Origin: Gimesia alba
GTDB lineage: Bacteria > Planctomycetota > Planctomycetia > Planctomycetales > Planctomycetaceae
Direction of reading: 5' to 3'
Assembly: GCF_007744675.1 (NCBI RefSeq)
Contig: NZ_CP036269.1
Span: 3,699,546 to 3,763,545 of the forward strand
DNA length: 64,000 bases
Shown here: positions 1-8,911 of the stretch, in pieces
Numbering within the stretch: the first letter of the stretch is position 1
How the letters are laid out: each line of letters begins with the position of its first letter
Program-made: the position numbers and the translations under genes
Notes under the pieces: generated by a model
What the model was told of the DNA's origin: nothing
Databases searched by the model: none
Seen by the model: only the letters and a program-made list of their open reading frames with translations

Positions 1-272
1 CGATCCATCACATAGAGTCGACGTTTGGCAACGGTAATTCCGCCATAGCCGCCACCGATTTCCTGTTCCCAGATTTTTTTCAAACCCGCTGCGGGCCACT
101 TTGTTTTGATCGGGGGACCATTCCAGGTTCCATCGCCGCGCGGGCCGCGCCATTGCGGCCATTCTTCGTATTGTGTGTTATGCTTCTTTGTGTCTTGATC
201 TGGTTCTCCAGCCAGGAGAACTGCAGGTGTGAAGAACAACATCAGTGTCAGCAGGCGGAGAATATAAGGCAT
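1..272 (-). CDS. PQQ-like beta-propeller protein, partial (3' end outside window)
   Basis: Only about the first 90 residues are in the window; the reading frame runs off position 1. The start is the ATG at 272. It opens with a hydrophobic signal peptide (MPYILRLLTLMLFFTP, cleavage probably near LLAG), so the product is exported. The mature part begins with EEWPQWRGPRGDGTW, the usual N-terminal signature of planctomycetal PQQ-repeat (BamB-like) propellers, followed by KIWEQEIGGGYGGITV, a first propeller blade. Such proteins are periplasmic or outer-membrane associated and of uncertain role in this phylum. It lies downstream of asnB on the same strand with a 131-bp gap, so it may be the distal gene of the glycosyltransferase-asnB unit. 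Family call is from recognised motifs only. Confidence 0.75.
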   Translation of the reverse strand, partial: MPYILRLLTLMLFFTPAVLLAGEPDQDTKKHNTQYEEWPQWRGPRGDGTWNGPPIKTKWPAAGLKKIWEQEIGGGYGGITVAKRRLYVMD

Positions 273-403
273 TGTCATCTCATCTTGGCGGGTTGTCAGG
301 CGGGTTTTGATCCTGGAGAATCAACTAATCAATGTCAGTCGATATTTTCGCCGATGGAGAGAGAAAGCTCAAGTATTAATTGCCGGGAATGGTCGTCACC
401 CGT

Positions 404-2416
404 TTATGTCAGCACGGTTTCGGGGAAATGATCGGGAATCTCAGCCGGATCGAGGAAGGTCTGGAACCACATTTCCAAAACAAGGAGCGACCAGAGGCGG
501 GCGCTGTGATCCCATTGCAGATTCAGATGCTCGCTGATGAGTTGTTCGACGGCAGCGGGATTAAAAATCTGTCGATCCCGGGCACGCTGGCTCATGAGTA
601 CGTCAAACAGCAGCGGTTTGAGTTCATTGCGGAACCAGTGATTGAGGGGCACGCCGAAGCCCATTTTCTTACGGGTCTGAATTGATTCGGGGAGCAGATC
701 AGAAAAGGTGTCCGTCAGAATTTGTTTGCCTCGGCCTTTGTGCATTTTGAGATTAAGGGGCATGGCTGCGGCGAGCTCGGCGACACGGTGATCGAGAAAC
801 GGGCTGCGGCATTCAAGGCTGTGGGCCATGCTGGCGATATCGACTTTCGTCAGAATATCACAGGGAAGATAGGTCTGGACATCGGTGGCTGTGGTGCGGG
901 TGACAAAATCACGATCGGGACAAAGCTGATAGGCGTCCAGCAGAAACTGATCGGCGTCGAATGTGTTTAACTGTTCCCGGAATTCGGGAGCATACATTTC
1001 GTGCCGACGTTCCGTATCAAAGATGCCGACCCATTTCAGATAGCGGCGTTCCGGGGGAACAGCGAGGCCTGCGAGAAAACGTTTGACGCGGCGGCGGAAT
1101 GATTTTTGTTCGACCGACGCGGGCAGTTTTTGCCAGATGGAAGCGGTCATCATTTTTCTCATCATGGTCGGGAGGCGATCGAACCACTGAGAGAGTGCGA
1201 CCGCGCGATAGCGATCATAACCGGCGAAGAGTTCGTCGCCGCCGTCTCCTGATAGTGATACGGTGACTTCCTGCCGCGTGACTTGGGAGAGGTACATTGT
1301 CGGAATGGCGCTGCTGTCGGCGAAGGGTTCATCGTAATGCCAGGCAAGTCGAGGCAGCATTTCCAGCGCCTCAGGTTCCACGACATATTCGTGATGGTCG
1401 GTTCCCAGCATCTTGGCGGCTTCCCGCGCGTAGCTGCGTTCATCGAACTGTTTTACCGGGAAGCCGATCGAAAACGTATGTACGGGGCGGTCGGACATAC
1501 TCTGCATGAGGCCGGCGATGATGGTGGAATCAATGCCGCCTGAGAGAAAGGCGCCTAACGGGACATCGCTGCGCATGCGAATTTTGACGGACTCAGTGAG
1601 TGTTTCGCGGAGTGCGTCTGACCATTGCTGAGGTGTTTTGAACGGGAACTGCAGGTTAGAAGCCGGGTTCTCGTACGGAGGTTTCCAGTAGCGTTCGACG
1701 GTGAGTTTGCCTTGTTCGTAGATGGCGCGGTGCGCTGGCGGGAGTTTCTGATACCCTTTCAGAATCGACCAGGGATGTGGCACATATTGATAAGCGAGAA
1801 ACAGATCGATGGCATGCGGATCGACGGTTCTGCTGGCGTCCGGCAATTGTAGTAATGATTTCAATTCACTGGCGAAACTGAGCGAGTTGGCTGTTTCGCG
1901 GTAAAACAAGGGTTTCTGTCCGATGCGGTCGCGTGCCAGAAACAGTCGCTGGTGGCGTTCGTCCCAGATGGCAAACGCGAACATGCCTCGCAGACGTTCT
2001 ACGCACGCGGCACCCTGCTCTTCATAGAGATGCACGATGACTTCGGTATCGGATTCGGTTTTGAATTGGTGCCCCTGTTGGATCAGCTCCTTACGTAATT
2101 CCTGGTAGTTGTAAATTTCGCCGTTGAAGGCGATCCAGATCGAGCCATCTTCGTTGGATAACGGCTGGTGACCGGTTCCCAGGTCGATGATGGAGAGCCG
2201 GCGATGTCCGAGTGCCGCACCGACGTCGGATGCGAGTTCAAAATCGGCGCCCGTATTTTGATCGTTCAATAGAAAGGATTTACCGGGCATGTCCGAGTGA
2301 TAGCCGCCGGAATCATCGGGGCCTCGATGCGACAGCACATCGGTCATGCGTCGCAGTATACGAGGCGAAATGTTTTTCTCTCGCGCGGTCCACGCGATTC
2401 CGGTAATTCCACACAT
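404..2416 (-). CDS. asnB: asparagine synthase (glutamine-hydrolysing)
   Basis: 670 residues, slightly longer than the usual 600-640. Cys2 (MCGITG) is the N-terminal nucleophile of the glutaminase domain (about 1-230), with RGPDDSG near 32-38, FNGEIYN near 98-104 and the TESDTEV segment. The ATP-pyrophosphatase domain follows, with the PP-loop SGGIDST at 293-299. The protein makes asparagine from aspartate and glutamine, or in this family's biosynthetic-cluster members amidates a carboxylate on a glycan or peptide. An insertion near residues 40-64 separates the first two glutaminase motifs. It follows a GT4 glycosyltransferase gene by 66 bp on the same strand, a pairing common in exopolysaccharide loci, so a role in surface-polymer synthesis is as likely as primary asparagine supply. 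Confidence 0.93.
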   Translation of the reverse strand: MCGITGIAWTAREKNISPRILRRMTDVLSHRGPDDSGGYHSDMPGKSFLLNDQNTGADFELASDVGAALGHRRLSIIDLGTGHQPLSNEDGSIWIAFNGEIYNYQELRKELIQQGHQFKTESDTEVIVHLYEEQGAACVERLRGMFAFAIWDERHQRLFLARDRIGQKPLFYRETANSLSFASELKSLLQLPDASRTVDPHAIDLFLAYQYVPHPWSILKGYQKLPPAHRAIYEQGKLTVERYWKPPYENPASNLQFPFKTPQQWSDALRETLTESVKIRMRSDVPLGAFLSGGIDSTIIAGLMQSMSDRPVHTFSIGFPVKQFDERSYAREAAKMLGTDHHEYVVEPEALEMLPRLAWHYDEPFADSSAIPTMYLSQVTRQEVTVSLSGDGGDELFAGYDRYRAVALSQWFDRLPTMMRKMMTASIWQKLPASVEQKSFRRRVKRFLAGLAVPPERRYLKWVGIFDTERRHEMYAPEFREQLNTFDADQFLLDAYQLCPDRDFVTRTTATDVQTYLPCDILTKVDIASMAHSLECRSPFLDHRVAELAAAMPLNLKMHKGRGKQILTDTFSDLLPESIQTRKKMGFGVPLNHWFRNELKPLLFDVLMSQRARDRQIFNPAAVEQLISEHLNLQWDHSARLWSLLVLEMWFQTFLDPAEIPDHFPETVLT

Positions 2417-2482
2417 GAAACAGGTTCTATCTTTGATCGAAGATTCTGATTGAAGTTTCTGGGCAGCAGAAAGCGGCTTAGA

Positions 2483-3598
2483 TTATTTGAGCACTTCATG
2501 ATAAAGGGCGGCGTACCCTTTTACCATTTTATCGACACTGAATTCCTCTTGCATTCGTTTTTGCGCCGCGGTTCCCAGTTGTTTTGCCAGTTCCGGGTCA
2601 GCGAGGATGCGTTCTGCATATTGGGCAAAGCCGGTGCAATCGCCGACGGACGTCAAAAAACCGGTTTCGCTGTGGATCACCAGTTCACGGTTGGGCTGGA
2701 TATCACTGGCGACGACCGGGATTCCGTATGACATCGCTTCCATGATACTGTTCGATTGACCCTCAAAATCACTGGCGAGCAGAAACAGCTCGAACAGGGG
2801 AAAGAGTTTATTGACATCCGGACGATGACCGAGAAAGCGGACATTGGGTGTGATGGTATATTGACGTGTTAATTCTTCGAGTTTGGCCCGTTCGGGGCCG
2901 TCGCCGACGAGGAGCAGAATAATATTTTCATCCATCTGCCGGACCAGTTGTAAGGCCCAGAGCAGGTCTTCGATCCGCTTCTGTCTGGCGAGACGTCCAA
3001 CAAAGGCGATCAACCGCGCATTTTCGGGAAGATCGTGTTCCTGGAATAATTGATTCCGGGTGGTTTCACAGACACTGGTATCAGGAATGGGAATGCCGTT
3101 ACAGACGACGCGGAGAATGGAATCGGGAACGCCCTTCTCGCGATAAAAATCGACGACTCCCTGTGAATTGCCGACGAGGAGTGAAGTTTGAGGCAGTAAG
3201 CGGCGGTCGACATTGTGTTGCCAGTTGCTTTTCCAGGAATCGACACAGCGTTCGGACACGATCACTTTGGGGATTTTCTGTGAGGCAGACAGTCGTTTGA
3301 CTGCCATTCTGCCATAGGAATTTGCTGCGAACAGCCAGGTATGGAGAATATCGGGCTGTTGTTTTTGTAGCGTTTTTTTCAGCGCGCGGTACGCGAGTGG
3401 ATCAAACTTGAAACGCTTATTCAGGATCGTAACCGGAATATCGTGTTCTTTGAGCAGACTTTCATAAGGGCCGCCACGCGTGAGGGCGATGACCTGTACT
3501 TCAAATTCATCACGGGGTAACGATGTGGCGAGCAAGGCAAGCTGTTTTTCTGCGCCGGACTGGTCCAGTGTCGGAATGAGAAGGCTGACTTTTATCAC
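2483..3598 (-). CDS. GT4-family glycosyltransferase
   Basis: 371 residues with the GT-B two-domain layout. The N-terminal Rossmann half begins MIKVSLLIPTLDQSGAEKQL, including the loop typical of GT4 enzymes (SGAEKQ). The C-terminal donor-binding half carries VGRLARQKRIEDLLWAL, LLVGDGPE and the E-x7-E region FEGQSNSIMEAMSYGIPVV, where the glutamates contact the nucleotide-sugar. It transfers a sugar from a nucleotide donor to a lipid, glycan or other acceptor; the acceptor cannot be told from sequence. No signal peptide or membrane helix is visible, so it is cytoplasmic. It is the first gene of the leftward group with asnB (66-bp gap). The start ATG at 3598 faces the promoter region of the divergent macrodomain gene. 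Confidence 0.88.
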   Translation of the reverse strand: MIKVSLLIPTLDQSGAEKQLALLATSLPRDEFEVQVIALTRGGPYESLLKEHDIPVTILNKRFKFDPLAYRALKKTLQKQQPDILHTWLFAANSYGRMAVKRLSASQKIPKVIVSERCVDSWKSNWQHNVDRRLLPQTSLLVGNSQGVVDFYREKGVPDSILRVVCNGIPIPDTSVCETTRNQLFQEHDLPENARLIAFVGRLARQKRIEDLLWALQLVRQMDENIILLLVGDGPERAKLEELTRQYTITPNVRFLGHRPDVNKLFPLFELFLLASDFEGQSNSIMEAMSYGIPVVASDIQPNRELVIHSETGFLTSVGDCTGFAQYAERILADPELAKQLGTAAQKRMQEEFSVDKMVKGYAALYHEVLK

Positions 3599-3646
3599 GG
3601 TAGAATAATTCGCAATCGTTGCTGGGAAATGTGTTGAGTTCGCTCT

Positions 3647-3674
3647 TTGAACAAAGTCTAGTGTATTTTATACT
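3647..3674 (+). promoter_or_regulatory. sigma70-type promoter for the macrodomain operon
   Basis: TTGAAC at 3647-3652 and TATACT at 3669-3674 are separated by 16 bp and lie 65 bp upstream of the macrodomain start codon. Both boxes are one or two bases from consensus. The promoter is read from sequence only. Confidence 0.55.
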
Positions 3675-3738
3675 GCAAGAAACAGACCAATGTCTGGTTC
3701 TGAGTGGTTGAATTCTTCATATCATAGATCGAAAACCG

Positions 3739-4278
3739 ATGATCGTACAGTTTGGATCCGGGCGGATTGAGCTGGTTCTGGGAGATATTACCCGTCAAGA
3801 GGTCGATGCGATCGTGAATGCCGCCAATTCAATGCTGGCGGTCGGCGGAGGCGTGGATGGTGCGATTCATGATGCCGGCGGCCCGGCGATTCTGGAAGAA
3901 CTGCAGCGGCGTTATCCGGATGGTTGTCCCACGGGGAGTGCCGTTGTGACCGCTGCGGGGAATCTGGCAGCCCAGTATGTCTTTCACGCCGTCGGGCCGA
4001 TCTGGCAAGGGGGTGGCAAAAAAGAACGTGAACAGTTGCAGTCAGCTTACGAAACGTGCCTCGCATTGGCGGAAAAACATCAGTGCCGCAGTCTGGCTTT
4101 CCCTTCGATCAGTACGGGAGTCTATCGTTATCCGGTTGATCTGGCGGCGGAGGTGGCGCTGCGCACGGTGGCGTTGAAACTGGAATCATCCACCCCGCTG
4201 GAGCTCGTTCGTTTTGTGTTGTTTGATCAGGGGACATTTGGTTGTTATGCCCGTGTGTTAGAAACGATGCTGGTTTGA
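3739..4278 (+). CDS. macrodomain protein (ADP-ribose / O-acetyl-ADP-ribose deacetylase type)
   Basis: 179 residues, a single macrodomain. The ADP-ribose-binding segments are visible: GDITRQEVDAIVNAANSML near the N terminus with the catalytic-type Asn pair, GGGVDGAIHDAGG, and the phosphate loop SISTGVYRYPVD. These match the MacroD/YmdB class that hydrolyses O-acetyl-ADP-ribose and removes mono-ADP-ribose from proteins. No signal peptide, so cytoplasmic. The next gene, an alpha/beta hydrolase, starts 4 bp after this stop, indicating translational coupling. A good promoter lies 65 bp upstream. The physiological substrate is not deducible; members of this class also reverse toxin or defence ADP-ribosylation. 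Confidence 0.9.
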   Translation: MIVQFGSGRIELVLGDITRQEVDAIVNAANSMLAVGGGVDGAIHDAGGPAILEELQRRYPDGCPTGSAVVTAAGNLAAQYVFHAVGPIWQGGGKKEREQLQSAYETCLALAEKHQCRSLAFPSISTGVYRYPVDLAAEVALRTVALKLESSTPLELVRFVLFDQGTFGCYARVLETMLV

Positions 4279-4282
4279 ACTC

Positions 4283-5158
4283 ATGAGCGAACCCGCGATC
4301 GAGGAATTTGTGGCGTCTGATAACTACCGTCTGCAGGGACGCGTCTGGTCACCTGTCGAGGAGCCGCCGCGGGGAACGCTGGTGGTGCTGCACGGGATTC
4401 AAAGTCATTCAGGCTGGTATGACTATTCCTGCGGTCAACTTTGCGATGCGGGATATCGCGTCTGTTTTTTTGACCGCCGTGGTTCGGGACTGAATCAAAA
4501 AGAGCGCGGGCACGTGGCGCACTGGCGACGTCTGGTGCAGGATGTTGTGCAGTTACTGACGCGCATTCGCTATCAGCAGAAACAGTCGCAGCAACAGCGT
4601 CCGATTTTTTTGCAAGCGATGAGCTGGGGAGGCAAGCTGGCTGTGGTAGTGGCCGCACAACGACCTGATCTGATTGATGGCCTGGCACTGCTGTATCCCG
4701 GGATTAAAGCGAAGGTCAAGCCGACCCCTTTTCAGAAGTTCCAGTTAACGCTGGCCGCTCTATTGGGGATTGAACAAAAACGGATTGAGATTCCCTTGAA
4801 TGATCCGGCGTTATTTACCGGCGAAGCCGCGTATCAGGACTTCATCAGAACGGATTCGCTGGCGTTGCGCCATGTGACGGTTTCGTTTTTGCAGGCGAAT
4901 CGAGCCTTGGACCGGCTGGTCGATGAGGCGGCGGGACAGATTTCCTGTCCGACGTTGTGCCAGCTGGCGGGGCGGGATCAGATTATTGATAATGCGGCGA
5001 CAGAGGCCTATTTCCAGCGCATTGTCGCCGATCAGAAACAGCTGATTCACTATCCGGAAGCGCGGCATACGTTGGAATTTGAGCCGAATCGAGAGCAGAT
5101 TGTGATGGATTACGTTGACTGGTTGGCTGATTTGAGTTCTTCCCGGCCGATCTCGTAA
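4283..5158 (+). CDS. alpha/beta hydrolase, monoacylglycerol-lipase / lysophospholipase type
   Basis: 291 residues with the alpha/beta-hydrolase fold. The oxyanion-hole segment LVVLHGIQSHSGWYDY is at about 33-48, the nucleophile elbow is AMSWGGK with Ser114, an acid candidate is in LAGRDQIID, and the catalytic His is in EARHTLEFE near the C terminus. The HGIQSHSGWY segment resembles bacterial monoglyceride lipases (Hydrolase_4 group). No signal peptide is visible, so it probably acts in the cytoplasm or at the inner membrane. It is separated by only 4 bp from the macrodomain gene and is almost certainly co-transcribed. One possible link is hydrolysis of acyl esters by both partners, but that is inference. 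Confidence 0.85.
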   Translation: MSEPAIEEFVASDNYRLQGRVWSPVEEPPRGTLVVLHGIQSHSGWYDYSCGQLCDAGYRVCFFDRRGSGLNQKERGHVAHWRRLVQDVVQLLTRIRYQQKQSQQQRPIFLQAMSWGGKLAVVVAAQRPDLIDGLALLYPGIKAKVKPTPFQKFQLTLAALLGIEQKRIEIPLNDPALFTGEAAYQDFIRTDSLALRHVTVSFLQANRALDRLVDEAAGQISCPTLCQLAGRDQIIDNAATEAYFQRIVADQKQLIHYPEARHTLEFEPNREQIVMDYVDWLADLSSSRPIS

Positions 5159-5261
5159 AACTTGTTGAATCAGGGCAGACTTTTAATGCGAAGTACCTAG
5201 AATAACAGTATGTAATAGCACAGATGGGCATTCCAGACCCTTAATGATATGGGACACATTC

Positions 5262-6224
5262 ATGAATCGGCAAATTTTCTCTCTCTTGTCACTTTTTACA
5301 TTGGCTGTGGTCTTGATCGCAGGCCAGCGACTTTCCGCTGTGGATCCCGTCAAACCCAAATCAGATACGGCGGACAAAACCAGTACTGATTCCAAGTCGG
5401 AAACGAAACAGGACGACGAGGGTCTGGTCCCTTTGAACAAACAGAAGACCGTGCTGCTGGATCTGAAAGGCAAGCGGCTACTGTTAAAGACAAAGGTCTG
5501 TCTGCAGGAAGGCGTGCTGGAAATGCTGTGTTGTAAAAAGCAGACCAAAGAGCACGAATCGATTCTTTCCATTGACTCACCGGCAAAAGCCATTCATGCC
5601 GGCTTACTGGCCATTGGTGCGAAAGTCGGATCGCCGGTCCGGTTTTCACCGAAGTTTCAGCCACCAAAGGGACAAAAGCTGAAGATTGTCCTGCAATGGA
5701 AAGACAAAGAGGGGAAGTTACACCGCGAGCCTGCCCAGAGTTGGGTTCGGACGGCGACGAACCGTTATTTTTCTGCCAAACTGGACAAGCTGCCGGAAGG
5801 AGTCGTGATCGATCGACAAAAGAGCGAATTGCGCTACGACGAGAAATACAAGGAACTGATCTGGTTCGGTCAGATGACGAAAAAAGAGCGGGATGACTTT
5901 CTGTCAATGTCGAAAGACAAACCGTTTCAGGAAGCGATCAATAAATTCTATGATGTCAGCCAACCCCACCTGATGAAGGCGGACTGGATCTTCGCGGGCA
6001 GTGGTTTTTCGGTCGACGAAATGACGGGCGAGAAATATTACCATGCAGAAAGCGGCGACCTGATTTGTGTCGCCAACTTCCCAACGGCAATCATTGACGT
6101 GAATATTGCCAGTTCGTCTACGGGGGAAGGAAACCTGCTGTTTGAAGCCAATCAGGACAAGATTCCTCCCCGGGGAACACCGGTGACGATTGAAATTTCG
6201 CTTGCGAAAAAATCGCCTAATTGA
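5262..6224 (+). CDS. secreted YdjY-domain protein
   Basis: 320 residues from the ATG at 5262, chosen because it has GGGA seven bases upstream and begins directly with a signal peptide (MNRQIFSLLSLFTLAVVLI); an in-frame ATG at 5244 would add six residues. After a charged Lys/Asp-rich linker, residues about 70-190 carry the YdjY-like domain: VCLQEGVLEMLCC, TKEHESILSIDSPAKAIHAG and GAKVGSPV. The domain is of unknown function, found in exported proteins of planctomycetes and some proteobacteria. The C-terminal half contains a second conserved stretch ending in a beta-rich tail. The gene is convergent with the downstream isomerase-like gene and their 3' ends overlap by 8 bp. Confidence 0.8.
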   Translation: MNRQIFSLLSLFTLAVVLIAGQRLSAVDPVKPKSDTADKTSTDSKSETKQDDEGLVPLNKQKTVLLDLKGKRLLLKTKVCLQEGVLEMLCCKKQTKEHESILSIDSPAKAIHAGLLAIGAKVGSPVRFSPKFQPPKGQKLKIVLQWKDKEGKLHREPAQSWVRTATNRYFSAKLDKLPEGVVIDRQKSELRYDEKYKELIWFGQMTKKERDDFLSMSKDKPFQEAINKFYDVSQPHLMKADWIFAGSGFSVDEMTGEKYYHAESGDLICVANFPTAIIDVNIASSSTGEGNLLFEANQDKIPPRGTPVTIEISLAKKSPN

Positions 6225-7167
6225 TCAAGGCGAAGCCTTTTTTCATCGCGGTGGATGTCGCGGCTACCGCCTGATCTGCGGGCAGCTTTCTGAGTGCTGC
6301 GTTGAATGGTTCCGCACGCACGGGCCCGTCGTAGCCGATGCTGTTGAGCGTATTTAAAAATGTGGCGAGATCAATCACGCCGGTTGCCATGGGGAGTTCC
6401 CGTTTCTGATCGATCTGTTCGTCGATTTCCAGTCCGGCAGGCGCGTCGTTCAGATCGACGGCAACGATATCGTCGTTGGTGAGCGTGAGTAAATCGTCTT
6501 TGGTTTCATGGGCAGTGTACCAGTGCCAGCTATCGAGAATCAGGCCGACCCCTTTGACGTCGATGGCAGCGATCAGTTCTTTCGTTTCAGGCATGGAGTG
6601 AATGAAGGGGTATTTTTTACTCGACCAGAGTGTTTTGGGGCCGACGTATTCCATTCCGAAGCGTAAGCCGTGATCGGCCAGAATTCGTGTGACTTCTTTT
6701 AAGCGACGTGCATGCCGTTTGAAGTTCGCGTTGTATGTGAGCTCGGCATGGGTGGGCATCAGCCAGGTGCCGGTGCGTGTGACGCCGGCCCGCTGTAATG
6801 CGGCGGAAGACGCAGGGAGTGCTTTGAGCCCTTGCTGAAATTTCGATTCGTCATTCCGAAAGTCAACAGGCATCCCGGCTGCACTGAAAACGAGGTTTTT
6901 CGATTTCATGTCGGCTTTGAGAGCGGCCAACTCGCTGTCAGAAAGTTTTCCCAGATACCCGGCGTCGGGAACGACTGCTTCGAAGCCGTATTTGTGTGCG
7001 TAGTCAATCGCCTGTTTTTGATCAGCGCGGACACCAATTCGTCCACAGGAGAGGTCAATTTTCATTTTTCTCTGTGAAGACGTTCCCGCGGAGGCGAATT
7101 GAGTTATTGCCCCGCTGAACAGGGCAGCACTAGAGTATTTGAGGAAGGAGCGCCGATCGAAAGCCAT
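6217..7167 (-). CDS. Tat-exported sugar phosphate isomerase/epimerase-like protein
   Basis: 316 residues starting at the ATG at 7167, preferred over an upstream in-frame start at 7239 because it has AAAGGG seven bases before it and directly begins the signal MAFDRRSFLKYSSAALFSG, a twin-arginine motif. The rest is a xylose-isomerase-like TIM barrel (AP_endonuc_2 fold): LSCGRIGVRADQKQAIDYA, a metal-ligand region GMEYVGPKTLW, LILDSWHWYTAHE and AVDLNDAP, ending VRAEPFN. Glu and Asp/His residues in those strands fit divalent-metal binding. Such exported TIM-barrel proteins are abundant in planctomycetes and some act on 3-keto-glycosides; the substrate here is unknown. The 3' end overlaps the convergent YdjY gene by 8 bp. 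Confidence 0.82.
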   Translation of the reverse strand: MAFDRRSFLKYSSAALFSGAITQFASAGTSSQRKMKIDLSCGRIGVRADQKQAIDYAHKYGFEAVVPDAGYLGKLSDSELAALKADMKSKNLVFSAAGMPVDFRNDESKFQQGLKALPASSAALQRAGVTRTGTWLMPTHAELTYNANFKRHARRLKEVTRILADHGLRFGMEYVGPKTLWSSKKYPFIHSMPETKELIAAIDVKGVGLILDSWHWYTAHETKDDLLTLTNDDIVAVDLNDAPAGLEIDEQIDQKRELPMATGVIDLATFLNTLNSIGYDGPVRAEPFNAALRKLPADQAVAATSTAMKKGFALIN

Positions 7168-7423
7168 GTTGCTGCCCTTTTCTGTTGGAAGAGTCGTAAT
7201 TTTACGCAGATTAAAATCAAAGGTGACTGATGGTTTCACGCCTCGAATTGAAAGCGGTCATCTTAAGTAATTATAGAAAAGTAGCTTAGAAAAAGAAAAC
7301 CAAAGGCGGAGATCTCTTGTCTGGGACGGATTCCTAAGCCGCTAGTTCAGTGAAGACCGGGGAAATTACGATCTGGCAAAATAGGTTGAGAATGCGGGTT
7401 CGATCTAATCTGAACCCGGATCG

Positions 7424-7471
7424 AAATGAGAAGTGATCTGATTAAAAGCTGGGATCAGATTCTCTCATTTT
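7424..7471. repeat. imperfect inverted repeat / hairpin
   Basis: The left arm AAATGAGA-AGT-GATCTGAT (7424-7442) pairs with the right arm ATCAGAT-TC-TCTCATTT (7454-7471) apart from a small internal loop. It lies in the divergent intergenic region and could be an RNA hairpin or operator. Confidence 0.5.
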
Positions 7472-7529
7472 GGGCTGATAGAAATGACGAATTTTTAGTC
7501 ATAGCTACCCTGAATTTTTCACAATACCT

Positions 7530-7549
7530 ATTCAACAGTGAGGTTGAAT
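7530..7549. repeat. perfect 7-bp inverted repeat
   Basis: ATTCAAC (7530-7536) and GTTGAAT (7543-7549) with a 6-base spacer. The size fits a regulator half-site pair or a small hairpin. Confidence 0.4.
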
Positions 7550-7847
7550 TAGAGAAACGTATTGGATTGATCAATAAAACTCAGTGAGCCATTGTTCTCC
7601 GTGTTTGAAAATGGCGGGACGTTCGCTTCCAGACCGTTCCGGTTCAGGCAGATGAGAGCAAAATAGATTATATGGAAACAAACATCCGTCAGACGCACCA
7701 AGGGATTTTCGTGTGCTGGCCACATCATATCACTACGACGGGCAAGCCCGGTTTACGTCTTTTCACGGATGAATGGATTCTGTTATCAGGATTCACTTCA
7801 GACAAGACGGTGCCTTGCATTTTCTTATCGAAAAGGAACGGTACCGC

Positions 7848-8837
7848 ATGATGCGCATGCTCAAAATCAGATCAGAACACCATTTTTCAAATATGCTGGC
7901 GTCCGCGATCTTTTCCGCAGCCATCGGGATTCTGTATTTCAGTTATGACCCCTCTCCTGCTGATGCCGACCCCAATGACATGGCGATTGTTGCGCCAAAG
8001 CCTGTTTCAATTCCGGTGATTGCCTACAAGCCGACTGAATTATCACAGCCTCAACTAGGTGAAAAAACAAAGACAGGCGAGAAACAGGTCCCGCAACAAA
8101 ACGGGACATTAACAGGGCGGATGGCACTGTTGATGAATATGCTGCTGCTGGAGAAAGGTTGTCGTTACCTGGAGACGATTCCCGATTACACAGCGACTTT
8201 TTCAAAACAGGAATATGTCGGTGGTGCCTTAACCGAGAATCAGGTGATTAATCTCAAGTGCCGCCACAAACCCTTCAGTGTTTACATGAAGTGGGTTGTC
8301 GGCGATAAAGGCCAGGAGCTGTTATATGTCGATGGGCAGAACGAAGAAAAGATGCTGGTGAAAATGGGAGGCCTGAAAGGTCGCCTGATGCCAACCTTGA
8401 AACTGGACCCTCACGGTTCACTGGCCATGCAGGAGTCTCGCTATCCGATCACCAAGGCTGGCATCAAGGCTTTGGCAGAGACAATCATCGATTTTCGCAA
8501 GAAGGATCTCGATGAAAATCTCAATACCGAATGTGTGATGCTGCCCAATCAGAAATTTGACGGCAAAGACTGCTACTGTTTCATTGCCCATTTTGCGAAC
8601 GCGAAAGAGTCACCCTCCTATCGTAAGTCAGTGATCTATATCGATCACAAAACCTGTCTGCCGATTTTTGTTCGCGGATTTGGCTGGCCAGAAGATGGTC
8701 TGGCCAGTGCCTCGGCCGAAGAGTTGGATGAGAAAACCCTGATTGAATCCTACTCTTTCACTGATATCAATATGAAGTCCGAATTGGCAACGACTGATTT
8801 CAGTGACAAAAATTCAGATTACCGCTTTCGCCGCTAA
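7848..8837 (+). CDS. DUF1571-domain exported protein
   Basis: 329 residues from the ATG at 7848, chosen for AAGGAACGG just upstream; an in-frame ATG at 7773 lacks such a site. The N terminus has one hydrophobic segment (MLASAIFSAAIGILYFSY) that is a signal anchor or signal peptide. From about residue 100 the DUF1571 domain is recognisable: YTATFSKQEYVGG, KPFSVYMKWV, GQELLYVDGQNE and LDPHGSLAM, followed by a lipoprotein-carrier-like beta fold with SVIYIDHKTCLPIFVRGFGWP. DUF1571 proteins are a planctomycete family of unknown function resembling outer-membrane lipoprotein-sorting proteins. The gene stands alone, with a convergent hemQ gene downstream. Confidence 0.82.
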   Translation: MMRMLKIRSEHHFSNMLASAIFSAAIGILYFSYDPSPADADPNDMAIVAPKPVSIPVIAYKPTELSQPQLGEKTKTGEKQVPQQNGTLTGRMALLMNMLLLEKGCRYLETIPDYTATFSKQEYVGGALTENQVINLKCRHKPFSVYMKWVVGDKGQELLYVDGQNEEKMLVKMGGLKGRLMPTLKLDPHGSLAMQESRYPITKAGIKALAETIIDFRKKDLDENLNTECVMLPNQKFDGKDCYCFIAHFANAKESPSYRKSVIYIDHKTCLPIFVRGFGWPEDGLASASAEELDEKTLIESYSFTDINMKSELATTDFSDKNSDYRFRR

Positions 8838-8870
8838 GCGATCGCGTTTTTAATAAATTGAATGAGCTAA

Positions 8871-8911
8871 AATCGCCTGTCTCGAACAATCAGAGTTTGA
8901 GATGGGCGATT
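8871..8911 (-). terminator. probable terminator of the chdC gene
   Basis: A long interrupted palindrome: AATCGCC, TCTCGAAC, loop, GTTTGAGA, GGCGATT. Read on the minus strand the stem is followed by only four Ts. It contains the chdC stop codon and lies between two convergent genes. Confidence 0.5.

Larger units (their letters stand above)
7168..7847. other. 680-bp intergenic region with inverted repeats
   Basis: No convincing coding frame. This is a divergent promoter region between the Tat-exported isomerase-like gene and the DUF1571 gene. It holds an imperfect inverted repeat at 7424-7471 and a perfect 7-bp inverted repeat at 7530-7549. An alternative start for the DUF1571 gene at 7773 would extend it into this region without a ribosome-binding site. 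Confidence 0.6.
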
